Shown here piece after piece: positions 8,783 through 18,206 of a DNA stretch of 64,000 nt; the first letter of the stretch is position 1, and each line of letters opens with the position of its first letter. The notes below the pieces were generated by a model. It did not search any database, had not been told where the DNA came from, and was given only the letters and a program-made list of their open reading frames with translations. This stretch comes from Rhizobium giardinii bv. giardinii H152 (GTDB lineage Bacteria; Pseudomonadota; Alphaproteobacteria; Rhizobiales; Rhizobiaceae): positions 111 through 64,110 of the forward strand of contig NZ_KB902579.1 in NCBI RefSeq assembly GCF_000379605.1. Reading direction: 5' to 3'. A program made the position numbers and the translations under genes.

Positions 8783-9598
8783 ATGAGCAAGACAGAACGC
8801 GGGGTAGCCCTGGTCACGGGAGCTTCCTCCGGCATCGGGCTGGTGACGGCACAAGCCTTGCGGCGCGATGGCTACCGTGTCTTCGGCACCAGCAGAAGGC
8901 CGATGCCGGACACGGCTGATGGGGTGACGATGCTGATCTGCGACGTGATCGATGACGTGTCCGTGCAGAGCGTCGTCGACGAGGTTCTAAGCCGCGCGGG
9001 GCGGATCGATCTTCTGGTCAATAATGCCGGTCTCGGCCTCCTGGGGGGCGCTGAGGAATCCTCGGTCGCACAGGTGCAATCCCTGTTCGACGTCAATGTC
9101 TTCGGCGTCATCCGCATGACCAATGCGGTGTTGCCGTCGATGCGGCGGCGCGGCAAAGGGCGCATCATCAACATTGGCTCGGTCCTGGGCCTCATACCCG
9201 CGCCATATGCAGCTCATTATTCAGCGGCCAAACACGCAATCGAGGGCTATTCGGAATCACTGGATCACGAGGTTCGTGCCTTCAATATTCGCGTCTCAGT
9301 TATCGAGCCGGCGTTTGTCCGTACCGTCTTCGACCAGAATGGGATCAAGCCGGATTCCACACTGAATGAATATGATCGCGCTCGAGCCGGTCTCGACGCG
9401 CTCCTTCGCGATGTGATGCCCAAAGCCGATCTGCCGGATGTGGTGGCCAACGTGGTCGTCAAGGCTGCGACCGATGCCCGTCCGCGACGGCGCTATACCG
9501 CTGGCAAGACAGCGCAGCAAATCAGCCTGCTGCGCCGGTTTGCCCCCGCGGAGATATTCGACAAGAACTTGCGCAAGCAGTTCCGCTTGCCGGCCTGA
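8783..9598 (+). CDS. Short-chain dehydrogenase/reductase (classical SDR)
   Basis: About 271 aa. NAD(P) binding motif TGASSGIG, structural NNAG (LLVNNAGLG) and catalytic Ser (IGSVLG) - Tyr-x-x-x-Lys (YSAAKHA) are all present, so it should be an active oxidoreductase with unknown substrate. The ATG at 8783 (MSKTERGV) is chosen because AAGG lies 8 bases upstream; in-frame starts exist at 8729 (TTG) and 8768 (ATG). It is followed after 37 bases by an alcohol dehydrogenase, probably the same transcript, and is divergent from an HxlR regulator that likely controls both. Confidence 0.9.
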   Translation: MSKTERGVALVTGASSGIGLVTAQALRRDGYRVFGTSRRPMPDTADGVTMLICDVIDDVSVQSVVDEVLSRAGRIDLLVNNAGLGLLGGAEESSVAQVQSLFDVNVFGVIRMTNAVLPSMRRRGKGRIINIGSVLGLIPAPYAAHYSAAKHAIEGYSESLDHEVRAFNIRVSVIEPAFVRTVFDQNGIKPDSTLNEYDRARAGLDALLRDVMPKADLPDVVANVVVKAATDARPRRRYTAGKTAQQISLLRRFAPAEIFDKNLRKQFRLPA

Positions 9599-9635
9599 CG
9601 GCGCCGATGACCACTACAAAACGAAAGTTAGTCTG

Positions 9636-10637
9636 ATGAAATCATTCCTGATCGATCGCTATGCGAAAGGCGGCGCTCTGCGGCTCGGCGAAAGCCCTGT
9701 ACCGGAGTTGAAGGACAACGACGTCATGGTGGGGATCCATGCCGCCGGAGTGAACCCCCTGGACAGCAAGATCAGGGACGGAGAGTTCAAGCTGATCCTG
9801 CCCTACCGCCTTCCGCTGATACTGGGCAACGATGTCGCGGGCGTCGTGGTCCGGGTCGGTGCCAATGTCCGGCAATTCAAGCCCGGTGACAAGGTCTACG
9901 CACGTCCCGGGCAGGCTCGCATCGGGACATTTGCAGAATATATTGCCGTGCACGCCGCCGATGTGGCAATGAAGCCGAAAAATCTGACCATGGAAGAGGC
10001 CGCATCCATTCCGCTTGTCGCCCTGACGGCATGGCAGGCGCTTGTCGAGCGGGCAAAACTGAAGAAGGGGCAGAAGGTCCTGATCCATGCCGGATCGGGC
10101 GGCGTGGGCGTGATCGCGATCCAGCTTGCCAAGCATCTCGGCGCACATGTGGCGACGACCACCAGCACAGCAAATATCGCTCTTGTGAAAAGTCTCGGCG
10201 CAGACGTCGTGGTCGATTACAAGAAGGATGATTTCGAGAAAGTGCTTCAGGGCTACGACGTCGTGCTGAACAGCCTCGGCAAGGACACGCTGGAGAAATC
10301 CCTTGGCGTGCTGAAGCCGGGCGGCAAGTTGATCTCGATTTCCGGTCCGCCCGACCCGGACTTTGCGCGGCAGAACGGCTCGGGCTGGCTGCTTCAGCAG
10401 GTGATGCGCCTGCTGAGTTCCGGCATCAGGAGAAAATCGAAAAGCCGGGGAATTGACTATTCCTTCCTCTTCATGACGGCGAACGGCGGGCAGCTCAGCA
10501 AGATCACGTCGCTGATCGAGGCGGGCGAGATACGCCCGGTGATGGACCGGGTCTTCCCGTTCGAGAGGACCGACGAGGCGCTGGCCTATGTCGAAACGGG
10601 TCGCGCGAAGGGGAAGGTCGTCGTCGCGGTGAAGTGA
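9636..10637 (+). CDS. NADP-dependent zinc-free alcohol dehydrogenase / quinone oxidoreductase (MDR family)
   Basis: 333 aa medium-chain dehydrogenase/reductase. GroES-like N-terminal domain (HAAGVNPLDSKIRDG), then a Rossmann domain with the glycine-rich HAGSGGVGVIAIQLAK motif. No structural zinc Cys cluster is visible, which places it with quinone oxidoreductase or enone reductase types. The ATG at 9636 is used; the frame is open upstream into the SDR gene, but conserved sequence begins here. With the SDR it probably forms an HxlR-controlled detoxification unit for reactive carbonyls or quinones; this role is inferred. Confidence 0.88.
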   Translation: MKSFLIDRYAKGGALRLGESPVPELKDNDVMVGIHAAGVNPLDSKIRDGEFKLILPYRLPLILGNDVAGVVVRVGANVRQFKPGDKVYARPGQARIGTFAEYIAVHAADVAMKPKNLTMEEAASIPLVALTAWQALVERAKLKKGQKVLIHAGSGGVGVIAIQLAKHLGAHVATTTSTANIALVKSLGADVVVDYKKDDFEKVLQGYDVVLNSLGKDTLEKSLGVLKPGGKLISISGPPDPDFARQNGSGWLLQQVMRLLSSGIRRKSKSRGIDYSFLFMTANGGQLSKITSLIEAGEIRPVMDRVFPFERTDEALAYVETGRAKGKVVVAVK

Positions 10638-10938
10638 CGTCTGAGGTGACAGGAGCAGCGGCAATCATCGCAGTGCACTGATTTGCCGCTGTCAATTTGA
10701 GTTCAAATGGGCCGGATAAGCTGCTTTCCCCGAGTGGCTGGGGCCCAGCGCGCGTGCCTTTGTCAACATCACCCAGGGCTATTTCTGCCCTGTGTCCCGA
10801 CTGTCTCACTTCGGCGCAATTCCATGCTAAACCCGTGAAGTTCAGGACGAGGTTCTGGACAAAATGATTCCGATTTGCACAGTAGCGCGTTGAAATCTAA
10901 GAATTTCCGCGACGTGCAGCGGCGTTCGGGAGCGAGAC
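10638..10938. other. Intergenic gap, nothing recognised
   Basis: About 300 bases between the alcohol dehydrogenase and the FAD oxidase. No convincing reading frame, RNA, terminator or strong palindrome is seen. The promoter of the FAD oxidase is presumably in its right half. Confidence 0.5.
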
Positions 10939-12348
10939 ATGGCGTTGAAGGCGATCAAGGCGGGCAAGCGCAACGAAACCGGCATAGCAACGGTCGTGCG
11001 GCTGATGAGCGAACGGTTCGGGGCGCGTTTCCAGACTGGAGAGGCCATCCGGGCGCAGCATGCCCACGCGACGACCTATATTCCCGCGCAATTGCCCGAC
11101 GGCGTCGTCTTTCCGGAGAGCGCGGCCGAGGTCGAGGTGATCGTTTCGATCGCCAGCGAACATGGCGTTCCGCTGATCGCCTTCGGTACGGGGTCGTCGC
11201 TCGAAGGCCACATCAATGCGCCGCATGGCGGCATCAGCGTCGACTTGAGCCGGATGGACAAGGTGCTCGAAGTCAACGCCAGCGATTTCGACTGTACCGT
11301 CCAGCCGGGCATCACGCGCGAGGCGCTGAACATCCATCTGCGCGACACGGGCCTGTTCTTCCCGATCGATCCGGGCGCCAATGCCTCGATCGGCGGCATG
11401 GCGTCGACGCGGGCCTCCGGCACCAATGCGGTGCGCTACGGCACGATGAAGGACAATGTCCTCGCCGTGACCGCAGTGACGGCGGGCGGCAAGGAAATCC
11501 GCACGGCGCATAGGGCGAGGAAATCGTCCGCAGGCTACGATCTCACCCGGCTTTTCGTAGGCGCCGAGGGGACGCTCGGTATCCTGACCTCGATCACGCT
11601 CAGGCTGCAGGGCATCCCGGAGGTGATCGCCGGCGGCGTCTGCTCGTTTCCTTCTGTCGGCGACGCCTGCAACACGGTGATCCTGACCATCCAGTCGGGC
11701 ATTCCGGTGGCGCGGATCGAGCTTCTGGACGCCGTGCAGATGCGGGCGAGCAACGCCTATTCCGGATTGTCCTTCCCGGAAATGCCGACGCTGTTCGTCG
11801 AGTTTCACGGCAGTGCCGAGAGCGTGGCGCTGCAATCCAGGCAATTCGCCGAGATCGCCGCCGAATTCGGCAGTTCCGAATTCCGCTGGACGGCCAATAC
11901 CGAGGAGCGCAACGCGCTGTGGAAGGCGCGGCACAATGCCTATTGGGCGCAGAAGAGCCTGGCACCCGGGCTGGCTATACTCTCCACCGACGTCTGCGTG
12001 CCGATCTCGCGGCTTGCCGATTGCGTCGAGGCGACGCAGGAGGACATTCTCGCCAACGGCCTGATCGCCCCGATCGTCGGCCATGCGGGTGACGGGAACT
12101 TTCACGTCGGCCTGCTGTTTGACGACAAGGACGGCGCCGACATCGCCAAGGCGGAGGCTTTCGTCGCCCGCCTCAACGAGCGGGCGCTGGCGATGGATGG
12201 CACCTGCACCGGCGAGCACGGCATCGGGCAGGGCAAGATGCCGTTCCTCGAGGCAGAGCTTGGCGACGCACTCGATCTGATGCGACAGGTGAAGCGGGCG
12301 CTCGATCCCGGCAACATCTTCAACCCCGGCAAGATTTTTGCCATGTGA
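10939..12348 (+). CDS. FAD-linked oxidase, D-lactate dehydrogenase (cytochrome)/glycolate oxidase GlcD type
   Basis: 469 aa. FAD-binding PCMH-type domain in the N-terminal half (FGTGSSLEGH, PGANASIGGMASTRASGTNAVRYG), then a FAD-oxidase C-terminal domain ending GEHGIGQGKMPFLEAELG and ALDPGNIFNPGKIF. This architecture oxidises 2-hydroxy acids such as D-lactate or glycolate and passes electrons to cytochrome c or quinone. The C-terminal HAGDGNFH motif is typical of D-2-hydroxyacid dehydrogenases. It is a single gene with no glcE/glcF partners, which favours a D-lactate dehydrogenase role. Confidence 0.9.
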   Translation: MALKAIKAGKRNETGIATVVRLMSERFGARFQTGEAIRAQHAHATTYIPAQLPDGVVFPESAAEVEVIVSIASEHGVPLIAFGTGSSLEGHINAPHGGISVDLSRMDKVLEVNASDFDCTVQPGITREALNIHLRDTGLFFPIDPGANASIGGMASTRASGTNAVRYGTMKDNVLAVTAVTAGGKEIRTAHRARKSSAGYDLTRLFVGAEGTLGILTSITLRLQGIPEVIAGGVCSFPSVGDACNTVILTIQSGIPVARIELLDAVQMRASNAYSGLSFPEMPTLFVEFHGSAESVALQSRQFAEIAAEFGSSEFRWTANTEERNALWKARHNAYWAQKSLAPGLAILSTDVCVPISRLADCVEATQEDILANGLIAPIVGHAGDGNFHVGLLFDDKDGADIAKAEAFVARLNERALAMDGTCTGEHGIGQGKMPFLEAELGDALDLMRQVKRALDPGNIFNPGKIFAM

Positions 12349-12441
12349 AAAGCCCCAAGCGATGCTAATACCATGATCGATGACAGGAGACGCCGGCAGG
12401 GGCGCCATCTTCCGCAACAAACGGGTTAGGACTTTCAACTG

Positions 12442-15400
12442 GTGCTTTCGCGAATTCTGGTTTTCGTCGGTGGTCTTCTGGTCGTGGCACTGTTTGCCGC
12501 GCTGATTGCACCACTATTCGTGGACTGGACCGATTTTCGCAAGGATTTCGAGCGCGAGGCGAGCCGGATCATGGGCAAGCCCGTGGTCGTGTACGGCAGC
12601 GTCGATGCGCGGCTGATCCCGTTCCCCTCGGTCACTCTCAACGATGTCCGCGTCGGCCAGTCCGAGAGCGGCGAGCCGCTGATCCAGGTTGCGCGTTTCT
12701 CGATGGATGCGGAGCTTGCACCGTTTCTTTCCGGGGAAGCGCTGATCTTCGACATGCGGCTGGAACAGCCGAAGGCCAAGGTGCGGCTGCTGCCGGATGG
12801 TACGCTCGACTGGGCGCGCGGACGCAAGGCCTCCATTCCGGCAAAGGTCGTGATCCTCGAAAACGTTGCCATTGCCGGCGGCCAGATCGATTTCATCGAC
12901 GAGCAGACGGGCCGCACCCGGCGGATCACCGGGCTTGAAGCCGATCTCTCGGCGCGTTCGCTTGCAGGTCCGTGGAAGATGGAAGGCCGCGCGGCACTCG
13001 ACGGCGAGGCGGGCAGCTTCTCCTTCTCCAGCAGCGAGGCCGACGACGAGGCAGGAACGCTCGGCCTGCGGGCGCGACTGACCCCGGACAAGCGCCCGTT
13101 TGGGGTTGAACTGGACGGCGACCTGAAGATCGTCGACTTCAAGCCGCTCTACCAGGGCAAGTTCACGCTGACCGAAAACAAGCCCGCCGAGGCGCAGCCG
13201 GTGTCCGATCAATCCGGCGCCTTGCGGGTCACGGGCGCCTTCGAGCTGACCAACGAGCGCATTCGCGTGCCCGAATACCGGCTCGAAATCGGCCCGAAGG
13301 ACGATCCCTATCTGGTGACCGGCGAGGCGACGCTCGATACCGGCAAGGAACAGGAATTCCTGCTTCTGGCCGATGGCCAGCAGATCGATGTCAGCCGTAT
13401 CGGCAATGGCGGCGAGGCGGGCAAGACCGGCCGCGACCCGGCAATCTCCGTTCGCCAGAGGCTGGCTGCGATGATGGCGATCGCGGCGGATATCCCGATC
13501 CCGCAGGTGCCCGGCCGCGCGAGCTTGAAGCTGCCGGCGATCGTGATCGGCGATACGACTGTGCGCGACGTCCGCCTTGACCTGAGGCCGGACGGGGCAG
13601 GCTGGATGGTCGACAAGGCAGTGGCGCAACTTCCCGGGCGAACGCAGTTCGAGGCCGAGGGCAGGCTGCAGCTGAGCGGCCAGCGCGCCTTCCGCGGCGC
13701 AATGCTCGTCGCGTCAAACCAGCCATCGGGCCTTGCGGCCTGGGTTGCCGGTTCGGTCGATCCGGCGATCCGCAAGCTGAAGACCGCCGGCTTTTCCGCC
13801 ACCGTCAACCTGACCGACACGCTGCAGCAGTTCGAGCGCCTCGAATTGGCGGCCGGGCCTGCCGTCCTGCGCGGCCGGATCGAGCGGCAGGCGCTCGATG
13901 GCGTCCCGCCGAGCCTGTCGCTGCAGCTCAAGGGAAACCGCATCGACCTCGAAGCCCTGCAGGCGCTGGCGGGACTGGTGGCAGGCGATGCGTCGAACGA
14001 AACGGTGCTTTCGCACACTATCGCCGCCGATCTTTCGGCCGAGCATTTCTCCGCTTTCGACGAGGATGCCAGCGACGTGCAACTGGTGGCGACCCTGAAA
14101 AACGGCCAGCTGCAGGCCGAACGCGTCTCGATCGGCGATATCGCCGGAACGCAGCTGGCGCTTTCCGGGCGCATGAGCGGGGATTTCAGCACGCCGGTGG
14201 TTTCGGCCAAGATGAAGCTTGCCTCGCCGGATCTGACGCCGTTCCTGGCGATGATCGAGCGTCATGCCGCCGCCCATCCGGTGCTGGAAAGATTGGTGAA
14301 AAGCGGGTCTTACTACGCGGACGCGGCTCTCGATGTGACCGTGACGTCCGGAGGCCAGGACGGCAAGGCGCCGGTGACCTTCGGCATTATCGGCACCGCG
14401 AACGGCACGAAGATCGCCGCCAACTATCAGGCGCCGAATGTGGCGCAGGCGCTCACGGGACAAGGCATCCTGCTTGAGGCGACGATGGAGAACCCTTCGA
14501 CGCCGGTGCTGCTCGGCCAGATCGGCTTTGACCCGCTGCCATTCGACGTTGATACGAATGCGATCTTCTCGGTCAAGCTGCAGGGCGCCGACGGCCAGAA
14601 GGCCAACGGTTCGCTGACCTTTACCACCGAGCGGACGTCGCTGACCGCCAATGGCGATATCGACCTGTCGCGGGAGAATTTCCTGTCCGGCCAGTCGAAG
14701 ATCGTGCTGGAAAGCCGGGACTTCGAGCCGTTCCTGCTGTTGCAGGGTATTGGCCTGCCGCAGATGGGAACGGGGCTGCCGCTCGCCTTGAAGGCCGATA
14801 TCGCGACGACGCCGGAGGCGGTGACGCTCTCGGAAATCGAGGGCAAGGCCGACAGCAACGCCTTTTCCGGGACCATCGCCATCGACCGCAAGATGCCGGG
14901 CAAGGTGACGGGAATAATGGCACTCGATACACTTGATCTTGCCTGGATCGGCGAAGGCATCATCGGACCGGTCGAGGATGCGACGAGCGGCGATCTGTCG
15001 ACGTCGTCTGTCGTGCAACCGCCATGGAGCGGGCTCGACGTCGCGCTCGATTTTTCCACCAAGCGGTTCTGGCCAGGTATCTACGGCGCCGTCTCGGACC
15101 TTACCGGCAAGCTCGTCTGGAAGGGCGACCAGATCGAGTTCGGCACGCTTGCCGGCAACTGGCTCGGCGGCAAGGTCGAGGGCCGCCTGCTGCTCGGCAA
15201 TGGCGACGGCTCCGGCTTTTTCCAGACGCGGCTCGACCTCAAGGATGCGGACCTTGCCGCAGCCGCCTGGACAGCGGGTGGGACGGCGGTAGCCGAGGCC
15301 AAGGTCGACCTGACGATTGCGATGGAGGCATCCGGCAAGACCGCGCGAGCCATGGCCGAGTCGGCCAGCGGATCCGGTACGGCGACGCTTCGCGATACCG

Positions 15401-16248
15401 TGGTTCACGGGCTCAATACGGCGGCGCTGCCGGACATCATCGCGGCGGCCGATCGGCTGGAGGGGGAGATCACGGCAGATGTCATCAAGCCCATCGCCGA
15501 GAAGCATGTTCTGACCGGCCAGGCGGCGCTTGGCGCGGTGACCGTGCCCTTCAACATTGCCGGGGGCACCCTGCGGGCGCAGAACGTGACGGCGGGCGAT
15601 GCTGCGGCCGGTCTTTCCGCCAATGCGGAAATCAGCTTTCCGGACGAGCGGATGAAGGCGGGCGTGACCGTGGATTTCCATCCGGGCGAGGAGGCGCTGA
15701 CGGGCGCCGAGCCGCAGGTGAAGCTTTCCTATGCCGGCCTGCTCAAGTCGCCCGGCCTGACGCTCGATGCCACCGACCTGTCGAATTACCTGTCGCTCAG
15801 GGCCTTCGAGCGCGAACGGCGTCGTGTCGAGACGCTGCAGGCGAACGTGCTGGAAAAACAGCGGCTGCGGCGGGAAGTGGCCCTTTACAAGGCCAATGCC
15901 GCCGAGCGCGAGGCGGCGCGGTTGCGGGCCATCGAAGAAGAGCGGCGGCGCCAACTTGCCGTGGAAACGGCAGCGCGGCAGAAGGCCGAGGCCGAGGCGA
16001 GGGCGCTTGCCGAGAAGAATGCGGCCGAGGATGCGGCTGCGGCCAAGGCGGCAGAGGCTGCGCGCAAGGCTGAGGAACAGAAGAACCTTCTGCCGTTCGA
16101 TCCGACCGGCGGCGTATTGCGGGGCGGCGCGCTGGCTGCGCCGCAGGACGGCGGCATGAGCGGGCAGCCTGCCGACGAACAGCCAACGGTCCAGACGCCG
16201 CCGCAGGGACTTGATTTCAATACGCTGCCTGGTGTTACGGCGCAGTAA
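12442..16248 (+). CDS. AsmA-family envelope protein
   Basis: 1268 aa from a GTG start at 12442. The N-terminal membrane anchor (ILVFVGGLLVVALFAALIAPLFVDWTDF) and following region match AsmA proteins, bridge-like lipid transfer factors of the inner membrane/periplasm linked to outer-membrane lipid balance. The long beta-rich middle holds repeated LxGxMSGDF-type strands and the AsmA C-terminal domain (about 900-1120). A charged coiled coil (about 1125-1215, Glu/Arg/Ala-rich) and a Pro/Gln-rich tail follow, which is unusual for AsmA. It follows the FAD oxidase by 93 bases; no functional tie is evident. Confidence 0.88.
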   Translation: MLSRILVFVGGLLVVALFAALIAPLFVDWTDFRKDFEREASRIMGKPVVVYGSVDARLIPFPSVTLNDVRVGQSESGEPLIQVARFSMDAELAPFLSGEALIFDMRLEQPKAKVRLLPDGTLDWARGRKASIPAKVVILENVAIAGGQIDFIDEQTGRTRRITGLEADLSARSLAGPWKMEGRAALDGEAGSFSFSSSEADDEAGTLGLRARLTPDKRPFGVELDGDLKIVDFKPLYQGKFTLTENKPAEAQPVSDQSGALRVTGAFELTNERIRVPEYRLEIGPKDDPYLVTGEATLDTGKEQEFLLLADGQQIDVSRIGNGGEAGKTGRDPAISVRQRLAAMMAIAADIPIPQVPGRASLKLPAIVIGDTTVRDVRLDLRPDGAGWMVDKAVAQLPGRTQFEAEGRLQLSGQRAFRGAMLVASNQPSGLAAWVAGSVDPAIRKLKTAGFSATVNLTDTLQQFERLELAAGPAVLRGRIERQALDGVPPSLSLQLKGNRIDLEALQALAGLVAGDASNETVLSHTIAADLSAEHFSAFDEDASDVQLVATLKNGQLQAERVSIGDIAGTQLALSGRMSGDFSTPVVSAKMKLASPDLTPFLAMIERHAAAHPVLERLVKSGSYYADAALDVTVTSGGQDGKAPVTFGIIGTANGTKIAANYQAPNVAQALTGQGILLEATMENPSTPVLLGQIGFDPLPFDVDTNAIFSVKLQGADGQKANGSLTFTTERTSLTANGDIDLSRENFLSGQSKIVLESRDFEPFLLLQGIGLPQMGTGLPLALKADIATTPEAVTLSEIEGKADSNAFSGTIAIDRKMPGKVTGIMALDTLDLAWIGEGIIGPVEDATSGDLSTSSVVQPPWSGLDVALDFSTKRFWPGIYGAVSDLTGKLVWKGDQIEFGTLAGNWLGGKVEGRLLLGNGDGSGFFQTRLDLKDADLAAAAWTAGGTAVAEAKVDLTIAMEASGKTARAMAESASGSGTATLRDTVVHGLNTAALPDIIAAADRLEGEITADVIKPIAEKHVLTGQAALGAVTVPFNIAGGTLRAQNVTAGDAAAGLSANAEISFPDERMKAGVTVDFHPGEEALTGAEPQVKLSYAGLLKSPGLTLDATDLSNYLSLRAFERERRRVETLQANVLEKQRLRREVALYKANAAEREAARLRAIEEERRRQLAVETAARQKAEAEARALAEKNAAEDAAAAKAAEAARKAEEQKNLLPFDPTGGVLRGGALAAPQDGGMSGQPADEQPTVQTPPQGLDFNTLPGVTAQ

Positions 16249-16408
16249 AAAACGCCTGTCGCGACGAGCAGCCCATGCGGCGGCGCGCCTTGCCGGACGG
16301 CGGCGGCGGAAGGCGGTTGACGGCGGCCGGACCATTCGCCAAGGGCACGACGGTGGCGGTGAATGGCAAGCGGCTCGAATTCCGGCCCGGCAGGCCGCAT
16401 GCCGAGTG

Positions 16409-16630
16409 TCATCGATCCTCGGTTTGGGCCTTGATCCAGTTGAGCACATAGACCCTGAGCGCCGAGGAGAGGTTGCTTTCGGCGAGGCGTGCGTCGTCGA
16501 TCTCGGCGATCAGCTGCGCAAGCGCGATTTTCCGGGCGTCGGCGATTGTCTTCAATTCCAGCCAGAACGGCTCTTCCAGCGAAAAGCTGGTGCGGTGGCC
16601 ATGCAATGTCGCGGAATGCTTGCGGATCAA
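16409..16630 (-). CDS. Ribbon-helix-helix domain protein
   Basis: 73 aa. The short N-terminal strand (HRTSFSLEEPFWLELKTIA) and two helices (KIALAQLIAEIDDAR, LSSALRVYVLNWIK) match the RHH_4 family, a small DNA-binding fold widespread in alphaproteobacteria, often near aryl-sulfate or housekeeping genes. It is the last gene of a minus-strand run sspB - DUF4169 - RHH. Target sites are unknown. Confidence 0.82.
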   Translation of the reverse strand: MIRKHSATLHGHRTSFSLEEPFWLELKTIADARKIALAQLIAEIDDARLAESNLSSALRVYVLNWIKAQTEDR

Positions 16631-16734
16631 CGATCGTGCCTCAGAAAATGATTCAGGTCGTTTGGATTTTGATTCCGGCGGGCTGGTTAACCCATTGATC
16701 CTGCGTGAAAATATTGGACTGCAGCCAGGGGCTG

Positions 16735-16941
16735 CTAAGACTGGCCGTCGGTCTCGTCCGGCGTCTTTTCGCGCCGGCCCTGTTCGTGGGCCTTGCCGGC
16801 CTTGTCGTTCAGCGCCTGGGTGAGCCGCTTCTCAGCCTTGGTCCGGCCGAAGGAAATGCGATTCTGCTCGGCGCGCTTGTCCTTTTCCGTCCGCGCCTTC
16901 TGCTTGCGGAACTGACGGAGATTGACGACGTCGCCGGTCAT
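16735..16941 (-). CDS. DUF4169 family small basic protein
   Basis: 68 aa, highly charged, beginning MTGDVVNLRQFRKQKARTE and continuing with Lys/Arg/Glu-rich helix. This is the DUF4169 family, found next to sspB in Rhizobiales; function unknown. The 24-base gap after sspB implies one transcript. The FGRTKAEK segment is the conserved core. Confidence 0.82.
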   Translation of the reverse strand: MTGDVVNLRQFRKQKARTEKDKRAEQNRISFGRTKAEKRLTQALNDKAGKAHEQGRREKTPDETDGQS

Positions 16942-16965
16942 GGGGAACCTGTCCTGGAGAGGGCT

Positions 16966-17484
16966 TCAGTTTTTCTTGCGGAAGGAATCGAGCGAGATCA
17001 CCGAGCCGCCCTCCTTCTTGCCGTCATCGCCGGTCTTTGCAGTAGCATCGGTCTCGGCATCGGCCGTCTTTTCGCTCTGAGCGATCGGATAGGCGGTGAT
17101 CTCGGCGCCTTCGTCCTCCTCGGTGGCGGCAACATCGAATTCGAGCTCGAAATTGACGGAGGGATCGTAGAAGCCGCGGATGGCGTTGAACGGGATGACC
17201 AGCTTTTCAGGCGTGTCGGAGAAGGACAGGCCGATCTCGAACTGGGTTTCAGTGACCTTAAGGTCCCAGAACTGATGCTGGACGACGATCGTCATCTGCT
17301 CGGCATATTTGGCCTTGAGATGCTGGGAAATGCGCACGCCCGGCGCGCCGGTGAGGAAGGTGATGAAGAAGTGGTGATCGCCGGGAAGGTGACCTGTGGC
17401 TGCGACTTCGGTCAAGACCTTGCGAATGACGCTGCGAAGCGCGTCCTGCGCAAGAATGTCGTAGCGGATATGGTCTTGGCCCAT
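16966..17484 (-). CDS. sspB: SspB-family ClpXP adaptor
   Basis: 172 aa from the ATG at 17484 (MGQDHIRYDILAQDALR); a GTG at 17520 would add 12 residues, but GGGGA lies just before the ATG. SspB-alpha proteins tether ssrA-tagged substrates to ClpXP. The core includes HLPGDHHFFITFLTGAPGVRIS and IVVQHQFWDLKV, with an acidic linker and a C-terminal ClpX-binding tail rich in basic and hydrophobic residues. The tmRNA gene that makes the tag lies immediately upstream on the same strand. Confidence 0.93.
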   Translation of the reverse strand: MGQDHIRYDILAQDALRSVIRKVLTEVAATGHLPGDHHFFITFLTGAPGVRISQHLKAKYAEQMTIVVQHQFWDLKVTETQFEIGLSFSDTPEKLVIPFNAIRGFYDPSVNFELEFDVAATEEDEGAEITAYPIAQSEKTADAETDATAKTGDDGKKEGGSVISLDSFRKKN

Positions 17485-17600
17485 AAGATCCCCGTCTTTC
17501 TTGTAACTCAACTCTGTCACACTCTATGCCGCCTGCTCGCTTAGCAGGAAAGTCCTCGCATCCGAGTCAGTTGCATCATCTATAGACCATTTCAAGGCAG

Positions 17601-17925
17601 GGGAGAAGGTGAAGGCTTCTGTTGCCAGGTGCCTTCGGACCCCGCCTAAGAGTGCGACCCCTTAGGACTTGATTTGAAGTGTCACACCGCGATTAAGCAG
17701 CGAGACGAGCTTCCGCATAGTTGTCGTTTGCAACTACAATTTTAGCCCGATAACGGTGGTACAATGCCGAGCGAAAAGTCGATCTTTACACCCTTGTCGA
17801 TCCTATTTCGCCCCCATCAAAAGCCGGTCCGCAAGTCATGTCCGACCGGTTTTTGGTGGAGGCGCCGGGTACCGCCCCCGGGTCCAATAGGTTTATTTCA
17901 CCGCCTGTTTATCGCCATAGCCGCC
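17601..17925 (-). ncRNA. ssrA: Two-piece (circularly permuted) tmRNA precursor
   Basis: Read on the minus strand, the acceptor piece comes first and ends CGCCTCCACCA with its CCA at 17854. A 38-base intervening segment (17816-17853) that can fold on itself follows. Then comes the coding piece starting at 17815 with GGGGGCGAAATAGGATCGAC. Its first seven bases pair fully (one G-U) with CGCCTCC of the acceptor end, rebuilding the tRNA acceptor stem. The tag frame follows at 17693-17731, and a CTAAG/CTTAG stem at 17646-17665. This is the permuted alphaproteobacterial form, processed to two RNAs that rescue stalled ribosomes with SmpB. Outer ends are approximate. Confidence 0.9.
17693..17731 (-). 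other. tmRNA tag-coding segment
   Basis: From resume codon GCA (17729-17731) to TAA (17693-17695) the frame reads ANDNYAEARLAA. This is the proteolysis tag added to proteins on stalled ribosomes; the C-terminal LAA is recognised by ClpX and the AND-Y part by SspB. Confidence 0.95.
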
Positions 17926-18206
17926 CGAAGACGGCATGTCACATATAGGTCGTAACAGGTCCCAAGAAAAGGGGCTTGCGGGAAAATACAGTGTATGTCT
18001 GCTGCCTGCCCGGGCAGTTCACCGTCAAGGCGCGCGGCCGGGGCGAAAAAACGCTTGCTGCAAGCCTTCCATATAGGAGGAGGGGGGGAGACATTCTGCT
18101 CGGGCGAGCTCTTGGCGCGATCGCACTTTGGGGAAAGCGGATTTACCGATTGGTTCGCCGCCGACTTGCGCCTATTTTACCCGCGAAACGAATCGGCGGC
18201 GGACTC
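17926..18206. other. tmRNA / thyA intergenic region
   Basis: The divergent promoters of the tmRNA (minus) and thyA (plus) should lie here. The thyA frame is open upstream to 17976, but conserved thymidylate synthase sequence begins only at the ATG at 18207, so the upstream part is treated as untranslated. No other gene is seen. Confidence 0.5.

Noticed and set aside
16249-16408. Short Arg/Gly-rich plus-strand frame after the AsmA gene
   Set aside because: No ribosome site, no recognisable family, and it overlaps the RHH gene stop; likely non-coding.
13714-16449. 911-codon minus-strand frame opposite the AsmA gene
   Set aside because: Arg-rich low-complexity translation with no recognisable fold; caused by third-position GC bias.
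17976-18206. N-terminal extension of thymidylate synthase
   Set aside because: The frame is open, but ThyA homology begins at 18207 and the extension is Arg/Gly-rich leader sequence next to the tmRNA promoter.
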